NCBI GenBank assembly: GCA_934201705.1
Contig: CAKPXF010000001.1
Span: 246,844-310,843 of the forward strand
Reading direction: 5' to 3'
Source: an uncultured Bacilli bacterium
GTDB taxonomy: Bacteria > Bacillota_I > Bacilli_A > RFN20 > CAG-631
DNA: 64,000 bases
The translations under genes were made by a program, and so were the position numbers. This document shows, piece after piece, positions 43,069-53,204 of the stretch. The notes below the pieces were generated by a model. That model saw nothing but the letters and a program-made list of their open reading frames with translations, did not search any database and was not told where the DNA came from. Position 1 is the stretch's first letter, and every line of letters starts with the position of its first letter.

Positions 43069-44379
43069 ATGTTTAAAATTACTTTTTTAGGGGCTGGAAG
43101 TACTATTTTTGCCAAAAATGTTTTAGGAGATTGTATATTAACACCATCATTAAATGAATTTGAAATTTATTTATATGATATTGATGATATTCGTTTAAAT
43201 GATTCGTATAATATGCTAACTAATATTAATAAAAAATATAATGGTAAAGCAATAATTTATAAAACATTAAATCGAAAAGAAGCATTAAAGGATGCTATGT
43301 TTGTTGTTAATGCTATTCAGGTTGGCGGTTATAAGCCTTGTACTGTAACTGATTTTGAAATTCCTAAAAAATATAAGCTTAGACAAACCATTGCTGACAC
43401 TTTAGGAATTGGTGGCATCTTTAGAGCAATAAGAACTATACCAGTTCTTGAAGAAATATTTAAAGACATGAAAGAATTATGCCCTAAGGCAATGTTCCTT
43501 AACTATGTTAACCCAATGGCTATTATTACAGGCTACATTCAAAAATACTTATGGCCAAATACAATTGGACTTTGTCATTCAGTACAATATTGTGTTGAAG
43601 GCTTATTTAAATCCTTAGGAATGGATGATTTAATCAATAAATGTAAATGGGAAATAGCTGGAATTAATCACCAAGCTTGGCTATTAAAAATAACTGATCT
43701 TAATGACATTGACTTATACCCAGAAATAAAAAGACGTAGCTTATCAAGTGAATATAAAGATAAGATGAATTGGGATTTAGTACGTCATGATATGATGCAT
43801 CGCTTTGGCTATTATATTACTGAAAGTAGTGAGCATACATCAGAATATACTCCTTGGTATATAAAGGATAGATATCCAGAATTAATTAGTAAATATAATA
43901 TCCCACTAGATGAATATCCACGTCGTTGTGAAAAGCAAATTAAAGAATGGAATGAAATGCGAAGTAAATTGACTTCAAATGAAATTGAACATGTAAAAAG
44001 TAAAGAATTTGCTTCAGGAATAATAGATGCAGTTATTAATAACGTTCCTTATGTTGTCCATGGTAATGTATTAAACAAAAATTATATAACTAATTTGCCA
44101 AATGATGCTTGTGTTGAAGTTAAATGCTTAATTGATAGAGAAGGAATTCATCCAACATTTGTAGGTGATTTACCAGAGCAATGCGCAGCTATTAATAGAA
44201 CAAATATAAACGTTCAAAATATGACTATAAAAGCTATTAAAGAAAGAAAAAAGAACTTAGTTTATATGGCGGCTTATTTAGATCCACATACACAAGCTGA
44301 ATTATCACTTGATGATATTAAAGCTTTATGTGATGACTTATTTGAAGCTCATAAGGATTGGATTGATAAATATGAATAA
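43069..44379 (+). CDS. GH4 family glycosidase, LplD-like (alpha-galacturonidase type)
   Basis: A 436-residue NAD- and Mn-dependent cytoplasmic glycosidase of family 4, which works by oxidation-elimination. Seen: N-terminal Rossmann motif FLGAGSTIFA, LNYVNPMAI, the metal-site CHSV at residues 169-172 (Cys169, His170), and AGINHQAW. In GH4 the residues after Cys-His track specificity; CHSV is the form reported for alpha-galacturonidases such as Bacillus LplD. The downstream genes also match the Lpl set (two permeases and a binding lipoprotein), as in the Bacillus lplABCD operon. So cleavage of galacturonides is the best guess; alpha-galactosidase is an alternative. Confidence 0.85.
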   Translation: MFKITFLGAGSTIFAKNVLGDCILTPSLNEFEIYLYDIDDIRLNDSYNMLTNINKKYNGKAIIYKTLNRKEALKDAMFVVNAIQVGGYKPCTVTDFEIPKKYKLRQTIADTLGIGGIFRAIRTIPVLEEIFKDMKELCPKAMFLNYVNPMAIITGYIQKYLWPNTIGLCHSVQYCVEGLFKSLGMDDLINKCKWEIAGINHQAWLLKITDLNDIDLYPEIKRRSLSSEYKDKMNWDLVRHDMMHRFGYYITESSEHTSEYTPWYIKDRYPELISKYNIPLDEYPRRCEKQIKEWNEMRSKLTSNEIEHVKSKEFASGIIDAVINNVPYVVHGNVLNKNYITNLPNDACVEVKCLIDREGIHPTFVGDLPEQCAAINRTNINVQNMTIKAIKERKKNLVYMAAYLDPHTQAELSLDDIKALCDDLFEAHKDWIDKYE

Positions 44380-45244
44380 AGTAATAATTGATACAGATAT
44401 CGGTGATGATATTGATGATATATATGCTTTAGTATTAGCATTAAAATTAAATATTGATATTAAGCTTATTATGGTAACTACTAATAATACTAAATATAAA
44501 GCTACCTTGGTTGCTAAAATATTAACATTACTTAATAAAACAAATATTCCTATTTTTATTGGTAAAGAAAATAATTGCAAGCTAAAAGCACAAGATAAAT
44601 GGATTAATAATTTTTCTTTAGATGATTATAAAGGTAAAATAATTACATCGTATAAGGAAATAAACGATTTATTGATTGAAAATAATTATTTATATTTTGG
44701 CTTTGGTCCAATGGTTGAATTATCAAATTTATTAGACATTTATTCAAATATAAAAAATAAAATAAAAGTTATAGCAATGGGTGGTGCAATTAATAGAGGC
44801 TACATAAATCAAAGTGAAGCTGATGTTGAATATAATGTAATTATGGGAATTAAAGAATATGAAAATGTTATTAAAAATGTTGATTTTACTTTAGTGCCTT
44901 TAGATGTATGCCGCGATATTATAATTAAAAAGCCATTATATTTAAAGCTAAGGGAAAGTAATAATATAGCATGTAAGCTTATTATGGAAAATTATAAGGT
45001 ATGGCTAGATGATTATGTTGGAGGCGCAATAAAGTTTGATATTAATGAATCAACCTCTATTCTTTATGATTTAGCACCTTTAATGTATTACTTAAACGAA
45101 AGCAATTATAAAAAGGAAGAAATATACATAGCAATTGATAATAAAGGTAAAATGATACAAGGTAATATTAAAATAAAAGCATTGTTAGATGTTAAAAATC
45201 AAGAAGAAATGTTAAAACAGGTAGTTAATTACTATAATTCATAA
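44372..45244 (+). CDS. Nucleoside hydrolase family protein
   Basis: A 290-residue protein of the inosine-uridine nucleoside hydrolase fold, which splits N-glycosidic bonds of ribonucleosides. The N-terminal calcium site is clear: VIIDTDIGDDIDDIYAL (Asp cluster at residues 7-16). The middle has VIAMGGAI followed by EADVEYNV, and DFTLVPLDVC. The start is taken at 44372, where ATG overlaps the GH4 stop (ATGAATAA), because the Asp cluster should lie near the N-terminus. Its place in a sugar operon is odd; some relatives act on other glycosides, so the substrate may be a sugar conjugate. Confidence 0.85.
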   Translation: MNKVIIDTDIGDDIDDIYALVLALKLNIDIKLIMVTTNNTKYKATLVAKILTLLNKTNIPIFIGKENNCKLKAQDKWINNFSLDDYKGKIITSYKEINDLLIENNYLYFGFGPMVELSNLLDIYSNIKNKIKVIAMGGAINRGYINQSEADVEYNVIMGIKEYENVIKNVDFTLVPLDVCRDIIIKKPLYLKLRESNNIACKLIMENYKVWLDDYVGGAIKFDINESTSILYDLAPLMYYLNESNYKKEEIYIAIDNKGKMIQGNIKIKALLDVKNQEEMLKQVVNYYNS

Positions 45245-46152
45245 TGAAAAAATTTTTTAAAGCAATAAAGACACAATGGATTTTATATTTAATATTACTA
45301 CCTAGTTTAATTTATTTAGTTATATTTTGTTACGCACCTATGTTTGGTATAGTAATTGCTTTTAAAGATTATGTTCCAAGCCTTGGAATATTTAAAAGCC
45401 CAAATGTTGGTTTTGCTAAATTTGAAATGTTCTTTAGTTCTTATTATTTTAAAGACATTTTAATTAATACCTTAGCTTTAAGTGTTATTTCTTTAATTGT
45501 AAATACGCCACTTCCTATTATTTTAGCCTTATTAATCAACGAGGTTCAAAATAAAAAATTCAAAAAATTTATCCAAACAATTTCGTATGCGCCTTATTTT
45601 ATTTCCTTAGTTGTATTAGTTGGAATGTTTAATATGTTTTTAAAAACTGATGGTGGAATGATAAATAAAATTCTTAATTTATTGAATATCCCTAGTGTTG
45701 ATTTTTTAGGAAACGAAAAATATTTTAGAGCTATATATGTTATATCAGGCTTATGGCAAGGAATAGGCTGGTGGTCAATTATTTATGTTGGAGCTTTATC
45801 AAATGTTGATAAATCCTTACATGAGGCTGCCTCAATTGATGGCGCTAGTCGTTTTCAAAGAATTATCCATATTAATTTACCATACTTAAAGCCTTTGATA
45901 GTAATTACCTTTATTATGGCTGTTGGATCATTAATGAGTGTTGGTTTTGAAAAAGTTTATTTAATGCAAAATGCCTCAAATAGAGAGGTTAGTGAAATAA
46001 TTGCAACCTATGCTTATACAGTCGCTTTTAAAAATACTAAAGATTTTGGCTTTGGTAGTGCAATTGGGTTATTTAATTCTGTCATTAATTCATTTTTATT
46101 AATAATTGCTAACTTTATTTCTAAAAAAGTTAATAATGAATCTTTATTTTAA
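45244..46152 (+). CDS. Sugar ABC transporter permease (LplB type)
   Basis: A 302-residue CUT1 permease resembling LplB. Six membrane segments are predicted; the first follows a short basic start (KKFFKAIKTQW). Typical LplB-type segments are FCYAPMFGIVIAFKDY and ISGLWQGIGWWSIIY; the EAA loop reads EAASIDGASRFQRI near residues 197-210. It overlaps the preceding gene by one base and is 14 bases before its partner. As with the first importer in this window, no ATPase gene is adjacent. Confidence 0.9.
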   Translation: MKKFFKAIKTQWILYLILLPSLIYLVIFCYAPMFGIVIAFKDYVPSLGIFKSPNVGFAKFEMFFSSYYFKDILINTLALSVISLIVNTPLPIILALLINEVQNKKFKKFIQTISYAPYFISLVVLVGMFNMFLKTDGGMINKILNLLNIPSVDFLGNEKYFRAIYVISGLWQGIGWWSIIYVGALSNVDKSLHEAASIDGASRFQRIIHINLPYLKPLIVITFIMAVGSLMSVGFEKVYLMQNASNREVSEIIATYAYTVAFKNTKDFGFGSAIGLFNSVINSFLLIIANFISKKVNNESLF

Positions 46153-46166
46153 AGGAGGGATAATAG

Positions 46167-47048
46167 ATGCTATTTACAGATAAAAAAGATAAATTCTTTA
46201 ATTTTATGATTTATTTTTTATTAGTATTATTTGCTTTAACTATTATTATTCCACTTCTTTATGTATTAGCAAATTCACTTAGTAATTATATTGATGTTTA
46301 TAATGGCAATGTCTTTTTAATACCACGACATATTGATTTTGAAGTATACAAAATAGTATTATCAAATGATTATATTTTAAAAGGGTATAGAAATACTATT
46401 ATTTATACAATACTAGGAACAATTATTAGTTTAGTTTTAACATTTTCAGCAGCATATCCTTTATCAAGAAAAGATTTTAAATACAAAAAAGCAATAATGA
46501 TTATATTTTTATTTACAATGTTTTTCCAAGGTGGAATGATTCCAACATATATAATTGTCGATAGTATTGGTATAAAAGATACAATATGGGGTTTTATATT
46601 ACCAGGGGCTTTAAGCGTTTGGAATGTTATTGTAACAAAAACATATTTGCAATCTTCAATTCCTTTTGAAATGTATGAGGCAGCTAAAATTGATGGAGCA
46701 AATGATTTTAAAATATTAATTAGAATTGTTTTACCACTTTGTAAATCAATAGTTGCTATTATGGCTTTGTTTTATGCTGTTGGTTATTGGAATTCATACT
46801 TTAATTCATTACTTTATTTAAATGATTCTAATCTCTTCCCACTTCAAAGAATCTTAAGTGACATTATTATTGCTTCAGATACATCAAGTATGACAGGAGC
46901 TAGTGGAAGCTTAAAAGATCAAGGGAAAATGGTTGAATCAATTAAGTACGTTACGATTGTTATTTCAAGTGCTCCAATTTTATTACTTTATCCTTTTGTA
47001 GCTAAATACTTTGAAAAGGGTGTAATGATTGGTGGCATTAAAGAATAG
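46167..47048 (+). CDS. Sugar ABC transporter permease (LplC/YtcP type)
   Basis: A 293-residue partner permease. It has six predicted membrane segments, the EAA loop EAAKIDGANDFKI near residues 171-183 followed by LIRIVLPL, YWNSYFNSLLYL, and the C-terminal GVMIGGIKE tail typical of LplC/YtcP. AGGAGG at 46153-46158 precedes the ATG. It pairs with the LplB-type permease and is followed 11 bases later by the binding protein. Confidence 0.9.
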   Translation: MLFTDKKDKFFNFMIYFLLVLFALTIIIPLLYVLANSLSNYIDVYNGNVFLIPRHIDFEVYKIVLSNDYILKGYRNTIIYTILGTIISLVLTFSAAYPLSRKDFKYKKAIMIIFLFTMFFQGGMIPTYIIVDSIGIKDTIWGFILPGALSVWNVIVTKTYLQSSIPFEMYEAAKIDGANDFKILIRIVLPLCKSIVAIMALFYAVGYWNSYFNSLLYLNDSNLFPLQRILSDIIIASDTSSMTGASGSLKDQGKMVESIKYVTIVISSAPILLLYPFVAKYFEKGVMIGGIKE

Positions 47049-47059
47049 GAGGATAAAAA

Positions 47060-48625
47060 ATGAAAGAAAAACTATTATTATTAGCTATGCTTATGCCTTT
47101 AACTTTACTAAATGGTTGTAATGATAAGGTGTCTTATGATCCAAATAATTTTTTAGAAACAGGTGATAAAATTGTTAAAGACAAGATAACTTTAAGATTT
47201 TTTGCTCCCCTTCATTCATTGCATACAAAAGAGGGCTATAATGCAATGAAATTATTTAAAAAGATGGAAGAAATTACAAATATTCATATTGAATGGGAAT
47301 ATGGTTCAACACAAAAATATGATGAAAAAAGGGCTGGGCAATGGACTAGTAAAAATCAAGTTGATGCCTTCTTTTTATGGAATAGTACGGAAGAGGTAAA
47401 TAAATATGGTAAAAATCAAACAATTTATGATTTAACTGACTATATTTATCAATATGCACCTAACTATACTAGTATTTTAAATTCTAATTTAGAATATAAA
47501 AAAATAGCGACAATGGATGATGGAAGGATGTATTCAACACTTTCTATAAATGATGTTCCAAGAGATCAAACATTTAAGCAATACATTAATAAAGAATGGC
47601 TAGATAATTTAAATTTAAAAATGCCAACAAATGTTGATGAGCTATATAATGTTTTAAAAGCTTTTAAAAACGATGATCCAAATGGTAATGGCATCCCAGA
47701 TGAAATACCTCTATCTTCTGCTTCATTAAATCAAACAAGAAATTTTTTAATGAGCGCATTTGGCTATGTTTCAACAGGCTTTGAAGTAAATGATGAAAAT
47801 AAAATTATTTATGTCCCAGAAACAAATAATTATAAAGCATATTTAGAATATACTGCTAAATTATTTAAAGAAGGATTACTTGATAATAATACATTTAATA
47901 TGGATGAAAGGGATTTATCAGCAAAAGGTGAATTAGTTGGGTGCTTTGATACTTCTGCTGCTTATTTAGTAGTTGGTGAGGATAATGATGAAAAGTATGA
48001 TGCAGTTAGTGCTTTAACATCATCTATTAATAATAAACAAATGTGGTTAGGCTTTAATACTGTTAGTCCATCAGCTATTATAGTCCCAAAAACATCACCA
48101 TATGTTAAAGAAATTGTAAGATGGATAGACTTTTTATATAGTGAAAAGGGAATTGAACTTCAATCATTTGGTGAAGAAGGGGTTGATTTTACCTATGATG
48201 ATGAAAGTAAAACATCATTTACCTTTAATGTTCCAGAAGGTAAAAATATCGAGGAGTTTAGAGGAACTATTACTCCAGGAGTAGGACTTGGAGTTGTGAC
48301 TTATTGGAAAAAGGATTTTGTTTTAAAGGATAATAATAAATTCACTAAAAGAATTAATAAGGTTGTTGAGGATGCTAAATATATGGATTATTTAAAAATA
48401 CCAGTTCCAGAGCTTATTTATACAAGTAATGAGCAATCACGTGTAGCTATTATTGAAACTGACTTAGATATTTATATGCAAGTATTTGAAGAAAAGGTTG
48501 TTAGTGGAAAATTAGAATTAACTGATGATGAATGGAATAAGCATTTAGCTAATTTGAAGAAGCTAAAAATTGATGAATTAATTAAAATTAAAAATGATGC
48601 ATATGAAAGGTATTTAAAAAGGTAA
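47060..48625 (+). CDS. Sugar-binding lipoprotein (LplA type)
   Basis: A 521-residue lipoprotein (signal ends LLNGC near residue 20) of the large extracellular solute-binding type that partners LplB/LplC permeases. Typical segments: MKLFKKMEEITNIHIEWE, ADFFLWN-like VDAFFLWNSTEEV, YDLTDYIYQYAPNYTSI, and NGNGIPDEIPLS, an EF-hand-like loop common in these proteins. It delivers the oligosaccharide to the permeases. Length is normal. The gene is in the operon between the permeases and a beta-helix lipoprotein. Confidence 0.9.
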   Translation: MKEKLLLLAMLMPLTLLNGCNDKVSYDPNNFLETGDKIVKDKITLRFFAPLHSLHTKEGYNAMKLFKKMEEITNIHIEWEYGSTQKYDEKRAGQWTSKNQVDAFFLWNSTEEVNKYGKNQTIYDLTDYIYQYAPNYTSILNSNLEYKKIATMDDGRMYSTLSINDVPRDQTFKQYINKEWLDNLNLKMPTNVDELYNVLKAFKNDDPNGNGIPDEIPLSSASLNQTRNFLMSAFGYVSTGFEVNDENKIIYVPETNNYKAYLEYTAKLFKEGLLDNNTFNMDERDLSAKGELVGCFDTSAAYLVVGEDNDEKYDAVSALTSSINNKQMWLGFNTVSPSAIIVPKTSPYVKEIVRWIDFLYSEKGIELQSFGEEGVDFTYDDESKTSFTFNVPEGKNIEEFRGTITPGVGLGVVTYWKKDFVLKDNNKFTKRINKVVEDAKYMDYLKIPVPELIYTSNEQSRVAIIETDLDIYMQVFEEKVVSGKLELTDDEWNKHLANLKKLKIDELIKIKNDAYERYLKR

Positions 48626-48630
48626 ATAAA

Positions 48631-51237
48631 ATGAAATATAAACATTTTGCTTTATTTTTAATGGGCTTATTATTAATTGGAGGTTGTAATAATGTGGAAA
48701 ACAATCCAAGTAAAGATCTTATAGATAGCTTAAGTAGTAGCGAATTTGAAACAAGTGTAGCAAATAATGAGTTTATTGGCTTAAGTGATATTAAAAATGT
48801 CGGAGTAAATGAAGAAAATTTTTATAATGAAAAACTTTATAGTAGTGAAAATAAATCATTTGATGTAATTATTGATGCTTTAGATTTCAATGTAAATGGA
48901 AACGATAATAAGGATGATACATTAGCTTTTATTTCTTTAATTAATAAGGTTAAGGAATATGAAAACAAAAGCGTTAAAGTATTGCTTCCTAGTGGAAATT
49001 TAGATTTTATTGAAAAAATAAATCATTTAAATAGAAGCTATGGAATAGTACTAAATGATTTAAAGAATGTCGTCTTTAAAGGAAGCAACACAAACATTTA
49101 TTTTCATGGTGAAATTGGTGGCTTTATTCTTGAAAATTGTGAAAATGTTTATTTTGAGGATATAAATATTGATTATGCTATTCCTCCATTTGTTGTGGGA
49201 AAAATTAAAGAAAATGATGGAAAAACATTTAAGGTAAAAGTAAATGATGGCTACACAGTTAATGAAAATACTAAAGTAGCAGCTTTTTTAGAATATAATA
49301 AAACGTCATTTACTCCAAGAAGTAAAGGTAATGATATTTACGGTAATGTAAAAAATGTCAAATATCTAAATAACAATGAACTTGAAATCACTTTTAATTC
49401 AACATATAATGTGGCTCCATATGATACTTTAGTGGTTATAAGGCAATATTTATATGAGCATGATTGTATATTTATAAATAACTCTAAAAACATATATTAT
49501 GAAACTGTAAATGTTTATAGCTGTCCAGGAATGGGAGTTAGAGCTCATAGTAGTGAAAATTTATACTTTAATAGATTTAATGTTAAATTAAAACCAAATA
49601 CGGATAGATTAATGACTTCAACTGCTGATGCCCTTCATTTTATTGACTGTGTTAATGATTTAATTGTATCAAATAGTTTGTTTGAAAATTGTGGTGATGA
49701 TGCTTTAAATTCCCATGGAGCATATTTACAAATAAAAGCAATTACTGATGATTATAGCATTGAGGCTATTAATCCTCGCAGTTATAATTTTATTCCAAGT
49801 ATTGGAAATATCCTTGAAATAAATAAAAGAAACGACTTATCTTTAGTTCAGCAATTAACAGTTAAAGAAGTAGCTACATTAAAAAATGGTGGCTTTAAAA
49901 TAACATTTAATGAAAAATTAAGTAGTGATATTGCTATTAATTATGTAGTTGGTAATGCCTCAAGATGTACAAAGCTTCATTTTTATAACAATATTGTTCG
50001 TAATAAACGTTGTCGTGGGGTATTAGTTCAAAGTCGTGATACTATTATTGAAAATAATACATTTGCTAATTTATCAGATGGTGGCATTTTAGTTACTGCC
50101 GATGCTAATAATTGGTATGAATCAATCACTAGTCAAGATTTAATTATTAGAAACAATAAATTTTTAAAAAACAATTATGCTGTGGGTAATACATACGGAG
50201 ATATTGCTATTTCATCATATGGTGAAAATTATAATTTAGCCTCATGCGGGACACTAAAAAACTTTTTAATTGAAAATAATTTCTTTGCAAATGGAGCAAA
50301 TGGTGCAGTTTTTGCTAATTCTGTAAGTGATTTAACAATTAAAAATAATTGTGTTTATAATATGGGATTACAACCAAAAGCAAAATCAGCAAATGTTGGC
50401 TTTTCAATATCATATTGTGATGATGTTAAAGTAAGTAATAATAGAATTTATAAAAACTCATCGGCAGATTTTAAAAGTTTAACGGCTGGTGGTGGAATGA
50501 ATGCTAACAATTTATTAGTTAGTAATAATACAGGTGTTGATGTATCAAATATTTTTAATGAAAGTGAAACTAAAACCTTTAGCATTATTAAAACTAATAG
50601 TAATGATTTAATGGATGGCGAAGGTTTAAGTAATTGGAAGAGCATTGAAAGTAATATTGCTTTATATGGCTTTAGCGATGTTGATTTAAATGAGCTTGAA
50701 CTTGATGATACTACCTTTAAGATTAATGAACTAAAAATGACTTACAATGATGAAGGAATTTTTATTGGCTTTGATGTGTTTGATGATGAGCTAATTTATA
50801 ATTATCAATCTTCTTGGGAAGGTGATGGCGTTGAAATATTTATGTCATCTGAAATAGAAAGCTTAGATCCATTAAGTGTTGTAAAAATATCTAATACTGA
50901 TACACTTGAAATATTTATGTCAAATGACGCTATAAATGGTAATAAATTAGTCGAATTAAGAACATCAGCAAATATAATGGAAAAGCAAAATCAATTTAAA
51001 ATAGTATTTGAAGAAAAATATGATGGAAAAGGTTATGTTGGTAAGGTATTTATTCCATTTTCAGCAATTAAAGGAATAAAAGATAACTTAATGAATAATA
51101 AACCATTTAGCTTTGCTATTAATTTTATTGACTTAGATTCATATGGTATAAGAAGACAATACGCTTCATGTCCTCATATTGTTGAATATAACAAATATAT
51201 TCCAAGCAAGATGAGTAGAATTGTTCAAGGAGATTAG
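48631..51237 (+). CDS. Beta-helix lipoprotein with C-terminal CBM-like domain
   Basis: An 868-residue lipoprotein (signal ends LLIGGC near residue 19). Residues about 65-650 are a right-handed parallel beta-helix with many turns such as VYFEDINIDYA, DLIVSNSLFENCGDDALN, RGVLVQSRDTIIENNTF and DLIIRNNKFLKNN. The pattern ADALHFIDC, then GDDALNSHG, then RGVLVQS with SDGGILVTADANNWYES resembles GH110-type exo-alpha-galactosidases; a polysaccharide-lyase or GH28-like activity is an alternative, although the GH28 catalytic triad is not clear. The C-terminal 200 residues (IGFDVFDDELIY, WEGDGVEIFMS) match the CBM9-like fold. The likely role is exo-cleavage of a plant or mucin glycan before import. Confidence 0.75.
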   Translation: MKYKHFALFLMGLLLIGGCNNVENNPSKDLIDSLSSSEFETSVANNEFIGLSDIKNVGVNEENFYNEKLYSSENKSFDVIIDALDFNVNGNDNKDDTLAFISLINKVKEYENKSVKVLLPSGNLDFIEKINHLNRSYGIVLNDLKNVVFKGSNTNIYFHGEIGGFILENCENVYFEDINIDYAIPPFVVGKIKENDGKTFKVKVNDGYTVNENTKVAAFLEYNKTSFTPRSKGNDIYGNVKNVKYLNNNELEITFNSTYNVAPYDTLVVIRQYLYEHDCIFINNSKNIYYETVNVYSCPGMGVRAHSSENLYFNRFNVKLKPNTDRLMTSTADALHFIDCVNDLIVSNSLFENCGDDALNSHGAYLQIKAITDDYSIEAINPRSYNFIPSIGNILEINKRNDLSLVQQLTVKEVATLKNGGFKITFNEKLSSDIAINYVVGNASRCTKLHFYNNIVRNKRCRGVLVQSRDTIIENNTFANLSDGGILVTADANNWYESITSQDLIIRNNKFLKNNYAVGNTYGDIAISSYGENYNLASCGTLKNFLIENNFFANGANGAVFANSVSDLTIKNNCVYNMGLQPKAKSANVGFSISYCDDVKVSNNRIYKNSSADFKSLTAGGGMNANNLLVSNNTGVDVSNIFNESETKTFSIIKTNSNDLMDGEGLSNWKSIESNIALYGFSDVDLNELELDDTTFKINELKMTYNDEGIFIGFDVFDDELIYNYQSSWEGDGVEIFMSSEIESLDPLSVVKISNTDTLEIFMSNDAINGNKLVELRTSANIMEKQNQFKIVFEEKYDGKGYVGKVFIPFSAIKGIKDNLMNNKPFSFAINFIDLDSYGIRRQYASCPHIVEYNKYIPSKMSRIVQGD

Positions 51238-51239
51238 TT

Positions 51240-53189
51240 ATGAAAAGGAAATCATTTTATACAGTCTTAATGATTTTATTATTATCTTCTTGTAATACTA
51301 ACAATTATTTTGCATCATCAAGTGAAGAAATAAGAGATAATGGAGCAAGTGATGAGTTTAATCCAATTTCTTTAGCAAATGATAAAAATGCTTTAGGGCA
51401 ATATGATAGCGATGCTAAAAATGAAAATAGAACAATTGATGATCCTTTATATGATAAAATAATAGCCAAAAAAGAAATATTAAAGGTAAATGAAACATAC
51501 ATAGAGGATTTTGAAAAAGATTTCTTAGATAGTAAGCTATTTATTAATGATGTCGAAAGTACTGCTGAATGTTCAATTAAAAATACAACTAATGCTAGTA
51601 TTGATAATAATTCATTATTTTTAAGAAGTGATGGGAATTATAAGGGCGTAAAGCTTGGAGGTATGAAGTTTGCTAAATATGGTTCATATAAAATAGAATT
51701 TGACTATAAAATTATTTCTCCATCAAATGACTTTTTCTTTCAAATAGAAACACCACTTGGTGGAGCAAGTGAAAGCATTTATTCAACAATTACTGGAAGT
51801 AGTGGAAAAATAGGACATAATGAACTTTATGCTAATTTAAAGGGCTATGATGATTATTATATTCATTTATTTCCTCGTGATTTAAGTGGCGCAATTTCTT
51901 TTGATAATATAAAAATAACAAGATTGAATAGTAAACCTGTTATTTTAAATGGTAAAATTGACATTTTAGATAATAAAGCATTCCTTAGCTATGATTATTT
52001 TGATAGTGAAGATGATGAAGAAGAAAATAGTGTAATTCGTTGGTTTTCAGCCTTTAATAACCAAGGCGTTAATAAAAATTATTTAGATAATAATTCAAAT
52101 GAATTAGAAATAACAAGTGTTATGGAAGGCTTATTTTTAGGTGTTGATATTACTCCTATTTCAAAGGGAAATGATAGTCAAAGCGTTGGTTTAAGTCAAA
52201 CTTTTTATAGTAATCATCCAATAAACAAGGAGGCAAAAAATATTAATGCTTCAAAAAGATTAAAAGATGAGGAAAGCTTTATTGAGAATTTTGAAAATGA
52301 TATAAAAGATGAATATAACATTTACTTTAAAAGTGAAAGTTTAACATCAAGTGTATATTATACAAATGATGCCATAGCAGGTGACACATCAATTTGCTTT
52401 GAAAGTGCTGGAGCTTATTCTTCATCTATATTTGAAGGAATAAAATACGATGCTAAAGGTATTTATTTAGTAGAATTTGATTATAAATTTATAACTAAGT
52501 GTGATAATTTTTATATCCAATTTAGATCAAATAGTGGGTATACTGCTTCAGATGTATTTACTAATATAAATATGCAAAGTGTAATTGAAAATGAAATAAA
52601 TCATTTTAGTTATGAATTTTCTTTAAATAATTATAACGATTATTATTTAATGATGTTCCCAGCAATTTCTTCATGTAAGATTATTATTGATAATATAAAA
52701 ATAACGAAAAAAATCGGCTATAATAATGAAATTAAAAATGTAAAGCTAAATGTTAACGAGGAAATAAGTGAAAACTTTGATGATTTAGCTAATTTAAAAA
52801 TTGGAATTGACAAATCGCAAACACCAAATTGTAAAATAACTAGTGAAAATGCTATTGAAAATAATTCACTATATATTGAAAGCTCAGGTCAATATAAATG
52901 CTTATTTATTAATAAAGGTATTGAATATGAAGTTAATGCCACTTATAAAGTAACATTTACATACAAAATAATATCATTAATAGATACCTTATATTTTCAA
53001 TTAAATAATGGTAGCGATACTATTTATAAGCAATTTGATAATGAAAATGGATTAAACAAAATATGTAGTTTTGAATTTACATTTACTATAAAAAATAATA
53101 CTAATTATGTAATACAAATATTCCCAGGTCAAAAAAGTGGGGTAAGTAAGCTTTATATTGATAATTTTATAATAAAAAGAATTAAATAA
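51240..53189 (+). CDS. Lipoprotein with three copies of a beta-sandwich module
   Basis: A 649-residue lipoprotein (signal ends LLLSSC near residue 19). It has three modules of about 150 residues, near residues 80-230, 342-492 and 500-649. Each begins with N-E-x-x-x-E-x-F-(E/D)-(N/D/K)-(D/L), has a central YxxxFxYK(I/F) segment and ends with an IDN(I/F)-x-I-x-(R/K) strand. The same module occurs three times in the next protein. The fold and strand pattern suggest a jelly-roll carbohydrate-binding domain. A separate Ig-like part lies between copies 1 and 2. The start codon is two bases after the beta-helix gene. No catalytic site is visible. Confidence 0.65.
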   Translation: MKRKSFYTVLMILLLSSCNTNNYFASSSEEIRDNGASDEFNPISLANDKNALGQYDSDAKNENRTIDDPLYDKIIAKKEILKVNETYIEDFEKDFLDSKLFINDVESTAECSIKNTTNASIDNNSLFLRSDGNYKGVKLGGMKFAKYGSYKIEFDYKIISPSNDFFFQIETPLGGASESIYSTITGSSGKIGHNELYANLKGYDDYYIHLFPRDLSGAISFDNIKITRLNSKPVILNGKIDILDNKAFLSYDYFDSEDDEEENSVIRWFSAFNNQGVNKNYLDNNSNELEITSVMEGLFLGVDITPISKGNDSQSVGLSQTFYSNHPINKEAKNINASKRLKDEESFIENFENDIKDEYNIYFKSESLTSSVYYTNDAIAGDTSICFESAGAYSSSIFEGIKYDAKGIYLVEFDYKFITKCDNFYIQFRSNSGYTASDVFTNINMQSVIENEINHFSYEFSLNNYNDYYLMMFPAISSCKIIIDNIKITKKIGYNNEIKNVKLNVNEEISENFDDLANLKIGIDKSQTPNCKITSENAIENNSLYIESSGQYKCLFINKGIEYEVNATYKVTFTYKIISLIDTLYFQLNNGSDTIYKQFDNENGLNKICSFEFTFTIKNNTNYVIQIFPGQKSGVSKLYIDNFIIKRIK

Positions 53190-53204
53190 TAGGAGGAAGA
53201 AAAA

